Part shown: positions 4,840 through 6,661 of the stretch, piece by piece
Numbering within the stretch: the stretch's first letter is position 1
Layout of the letters: each line of letters starts with the position of its first letter
Source of the DNA: Deltaproteobacteria bacterium
GTDB lineage: Bacteria > Desulfobacterota > DAOWOC01
Assembly: GCA_030642225.1 (NCBI GenBank)
Contig: DAOWOC010000061.1
Span: 1 to 6,661, forward strand
Reading direction: 5' to 3'
Length of the DNA stretch: 6,661 bases
Made by a program: the position numbers and the translations under genes
Notes under the pieces: generated by a model
Database searches by the model: none
What the model was told of the DNA's origin: nothing
The model's input: the letters and a program-made list of their open reading frames with translations, nothing else

Positions 4840-5388
4840 ATGAAATTTATCCCCACGGAAATCCCTGATGTTATGATTATTGAGCCAGTGGTTTTTGGAG
4901 ATGAGAGGGGCTTTTTTATGGAGACCTGGCAGGCGGGAAAATTTAAGCATGCCGGCATTGCCCTTCCTTTTGTTCAGGATAATCACAGCAAATCGGTTCA
5001 GGGAACATTGCGCGGGCTGCATTATCAAATTAAACAACCCCAGGGAAAACTTGTCAGGGTAATCGCGGGCCAGGTCTTTGATGTGGCTGTTGATTTGCGA
5101 AGGGGAGCCAAAACCTTTGGGAAATGGGTTGGCATAAACCTTTCAGATAAAAACAAACGGATGCTCTGGGTTCCACCAGGATTTGCGCATGGCTTTTATG
5201 TTGTTAGTAAAACAGCTGAATTTATTTATAAATGTACAAATCTTTATGCACCTGAGCATGAGCGGACTCTTGTCTGGGATGATCCTGAAATAGGTATTAA
5301 TTGGCCTCTTGTTAATGGTTTCCCCCCGCTGCTTTCTAAAAAGGATGCATCAGGTGCTAGTTTTAAGGAAACCGAGGTCTATACATGA
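4840..5388 (+). CDS. rmlC: dTDP-4-dehydrorhamnose 3,5-epimerase (RmlC)
   Basis: This cytoplasmic cupin-fold enzyme epimerises C3 and C5 of dTDP-4-keto-6-deoxy-glucose, the third step of dTDP-L-rhamnose synthesis. It has 182 residues, the normal family length. Motifs in order: DERGFFMETW (21-30), GTLRGLHYQ (55-63) with catalytic His61, QGKLVRVIAGQVFDVAVDLR (68-87), TFGKWVGINLS (92-102), LWVPPGFAHGF (109-119), EFIYKCTNLYAPEHE (127-141) with the likely catalytic Tyr130, and PLLSKKDA (163-170), whose Asp169 is the probable partner of the His. A modest ribosome site CAAGG lies about 9 nt before the ATG. It is the first gene of a translationally coupled rmlC-rmlD-rmlB run, and its stop overlaps the rmlD start (ATGA). 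No odd features were seen in the protein. Confidence 0.96.
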   Translation: MKFIPTEIPDVMIIEPVVFGDERGFFMETWQAGKFKHAGIALPFVQDNHSKSVQGTLRGLHYQIKQPQGKLVRVIAGQVFDVAVDLRRGAKTFGKWVGINLSDKNKRMLWVPPGFAHGFYVVSKTAEFIYKCTNLYAPEHERTLVWDDPEIGINWPLVNGFPPLLSKKDASGASFKETEVYT

Positions 5389-6263
5389 GGGTAATGCTTT
5401 TTGGAGCACTTGGACAGTTAGGATGGGAACTGCGGCGCACTGCGCCTGAAAAAATTGATATTATTCCCCTTGATTATGAGGATGTTGATATCTCTGATAA
5501 AAATGCTGTTATTCGGATAGTGGCTGGACATTCTCCTGACTATATAATTAATGCCGCTGCATATACGGCTGTTGATAAGGCAGAGGAGAAAAAAGAAGAT
5601 GCCTTTGCTGTTAATGAGACCGGTGCGGCAAATATTGCTTTTGCAGCCATGAAAGCAGGCGCCAAACTTATTCATATCTCAACCGATTTTGTCTTTGACG
5701 GCATGAAATCAACCCCATACACCACTGATGATGCAACAGCTCCTTTAAGCGTTTACGGCCTGAGCAAACTTATGGGAGAGAAACACGTACTGGATATAGC
5801 TAATAAAAATGCCTTAGTTATACGAACATCCTGGCTCTACTCCATGCATGGAAATAATTTTGTAAAAAGTATGCTCAGATTTATGGGTAATAAAACTGAG
5901 ATTGGGATTGTAGCTGATCAGATTGGAACGCCTACATGGGCAAAGGGTCTTGCTGAAGCAATATGGAATTTTATAAAAAAACAGGGCATCCACGGAATCT
6001 TTCACTGGAGTGATTCAGGGGTTGCATCCTGGTATGATTTCGCCGTTGCAATAAAGGAAGAGGCCATGGCGATTAGATTGTTAACACATGATATCACAAT
6101 AAAACCCATAGGCACTGTTGATTATCCTGTTCCAGCGAAACGTCCCTGTTACAGTGTTCTAAACAAAGGTCTTACCTGGAACAGCCTTGGATATTACGCT
6201 CCTCACTGGCGTGAATCCCTGCGGAAGATGTTAAAGGAGTTAAAAGAAAATACTGATGCGTAG
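5385..6263 (+). CDS. rmlD: dTDP-4-dehydrorhamnose reductase (RmlD)
   Basis: This NAD(P)H-dependent extended short-chain dehydrogenase reduces the C4 ketone to give dTDP-L-rhamnose, the final pathway step, in the cytoplasm. It is complete at 292 residues, the usual length. The dinucleotide motif GALGQLG is at residues 7-13, NAAAYTAVDKAE at 56-67, STDFVFDG at 99-106, and the catalytic Tyr-x3-Lys pair is Tyr124/Lys128 in YGLSKLMGE. RTSWLY at 147-152 and DQIGTPT at 178-184 are RmlD signatures. The ATG overlaps the rmlC stop by 4 nt, and the TAG overlaps rmlB by 8 nt, indicating translational coupling within one transcript. Confidence 0.96.
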   Translation: MRVMLFGALGQLGWELRRTAPEKIDIIPLDYEDVDISDKNAVIRIVAGHSPDYIINAAAYTAVDKAEEKKEDAFAVNETGAANIAFAAMKAGAKLIHISTDFVFDGMKSTPYTTDDATAPLSVYGLSKLMGEKHVLDIANKNALVIRTSWLYSMHGNNFVKSMLRFMGNKTEIGIVADQIGTPTWAKGLAEAIWNFIKKQGIHGIFHWSDSGVASWYDFAVAIKEEAMAIRLLTHDITIKPIGTVDYPVPAKRPCYSVLNKGLTWNSLGYYAPHWRESLRKMLKELKENTDA

Positions 6264-6661
6264 ATTGCTTGTAACAGGCGGCGCTGGTTTTATAGGGTCT
6301 AATTTTGTTCATTACTGGCTTAAAAAACACCCTGATGACCATGTTGTGGTTCTCGATATCCTTACTTATGCCGGGAATCCGGCAAATCTTTATCAGGTTA
6401 AAAATTTATCCAATTTTCATTTTATCCATGGTGATATCTGCAACCATAATCTTGTTGAAGATATATTGAACAAAGAAGATATTGATACCATAGTTCATTT
6501 TGCGGCAGAATCTCATGTTGATCGTTCAATCCTCGGGCCTGATGCTTTTATACAGACAAATATCATGGGTACCTATGCTTTGCTCAAGGCAGCTAAAAAA
6601 TTATGGATTGATACTCCAGGGCATGAAAACCATTGTTTTCTCCATGTGTCAACCGATGAGG
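6256..6661 (+). CDS. rmlB: dTDP-glucose 4,6-dehydratase (RmlB), N-terminal part, cut by window edge
   Basis: 135 codons are visible, about 40% of a protein that is usually 330-360 residues. The enzyme converts dTDP-glucose to dTDP-4-keto-6-deoxy-glucose with bound NAD+, the step before RmlC. The Rossmann motif TGGAGFIGSN is at residues 7-16, VLDILTYAGNPANL at 32-45, HGDICN near 58-63 and HFAAESHVDRS at 81-91. The last visible residues, STDE (132-135), contain the catalytic Asp-Glu pair. The start overlaps the end of rmlD by 8 nt in a different frame. A possible ribosome site AAAGGAG is 16 nt upstream, rather far, so reinitiation after rmlD is likely. The gene order C-D-B suggests rmlA may follow, which the window cannot show. 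Confidence 0.95.
   Translation, partial: MRRLLVTGGAGFIGSNFVHYWLKKHPDDHVVVLDILTYAGNPANLYQVKNLSNFHFIHGDICNHNLVEDILNKEDIDTIVHFAAESHVDRSILGPDAFIQTNIMGTYALLKAAKKLWIDTPGHENHCFLHVSTDE

Noticed and set aside
4825..6005. Minus-strand frames at 4825-5037, 5418-5675 and 5814-6005, and the plus-strand frame at 4880-5062
   Set aside because: They overlap rmlC and rmlD in other frames, with no motifs or ribosome sites.

Overview
The window looks like AT-rich chromosomal DNA from an anaerobic bacterium, most plausibly a sulfate-reducing or syntrophic member of the Desulfobacterota. This is an inference from gene content. There is an oxygen-sensitive glycyl radical enzyme of the fumarate-adding alkyl/arylalkylsuccinate synthase class, and a small IscA/HesB-type protein with an in-frame TGA at the conserved Cys position, which implies a selenocysteine-inserting host. 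No rRNA, tRNA, CRISPR array or insertion sequence was found.

Layout, left to right: (1) 1-2326, minus strand, an alkylsuccinate-synthase-like glycyl radical enzyme (AssA/MasD type). It is open for 775 codons and leaves the window before its glycyl-radical motif. (2) 2327-2726, a 400-bp AT-rich gap with small palindromes and a rightward terminator-like hairpin. (3) 2727-4046, minus strand, a complete WbpA-type UDP-N-acetylglucosamine 6-dehydrogenase. (4) 4047-4272, a divergent regulatory region with a 15-bp tandem duplication at the wbpA start, a candidate promoter on each strand, an inverted repeat and a perfect 16-bp palindrome. (5) 4273-4593, plus strand, a HesB-like selenoprotein, followed by a strong intrinsic terminator at 4665-4703. 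(6) 4704-4839, an AT-rich leader with a long inverted repeat. (7) 4840-6661, plus strand, the overlapping genes rmlC-rmlD-rmlB, with rmlB cut by the right edge.

Functionally, most of the right part makes activated sugars for surface polysaccharide. RmlB, RmlC and RmlD are the last three steps of dTDP-L-rhamnose synthesis, and the WbpA-type enzyme makes a uronic-acid sugar nucleotide, so this is probably the edge of an O-antigen or exopolysaccharide locus. The glycyl radical enzyme and the selenoprotein are not obviously part of that pathway. The selenoprotein is isolated between its own promoter region and a terminator. The glycyl radical gene may begin a catabolic operon extending left of the window.

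Two genes are easy to miss. The glycyl radical gene has no stop inside the window, and the selenoprotein is split by its TGA, so naive gene calling would yield only a 68-residue 3' fragment or nothing.
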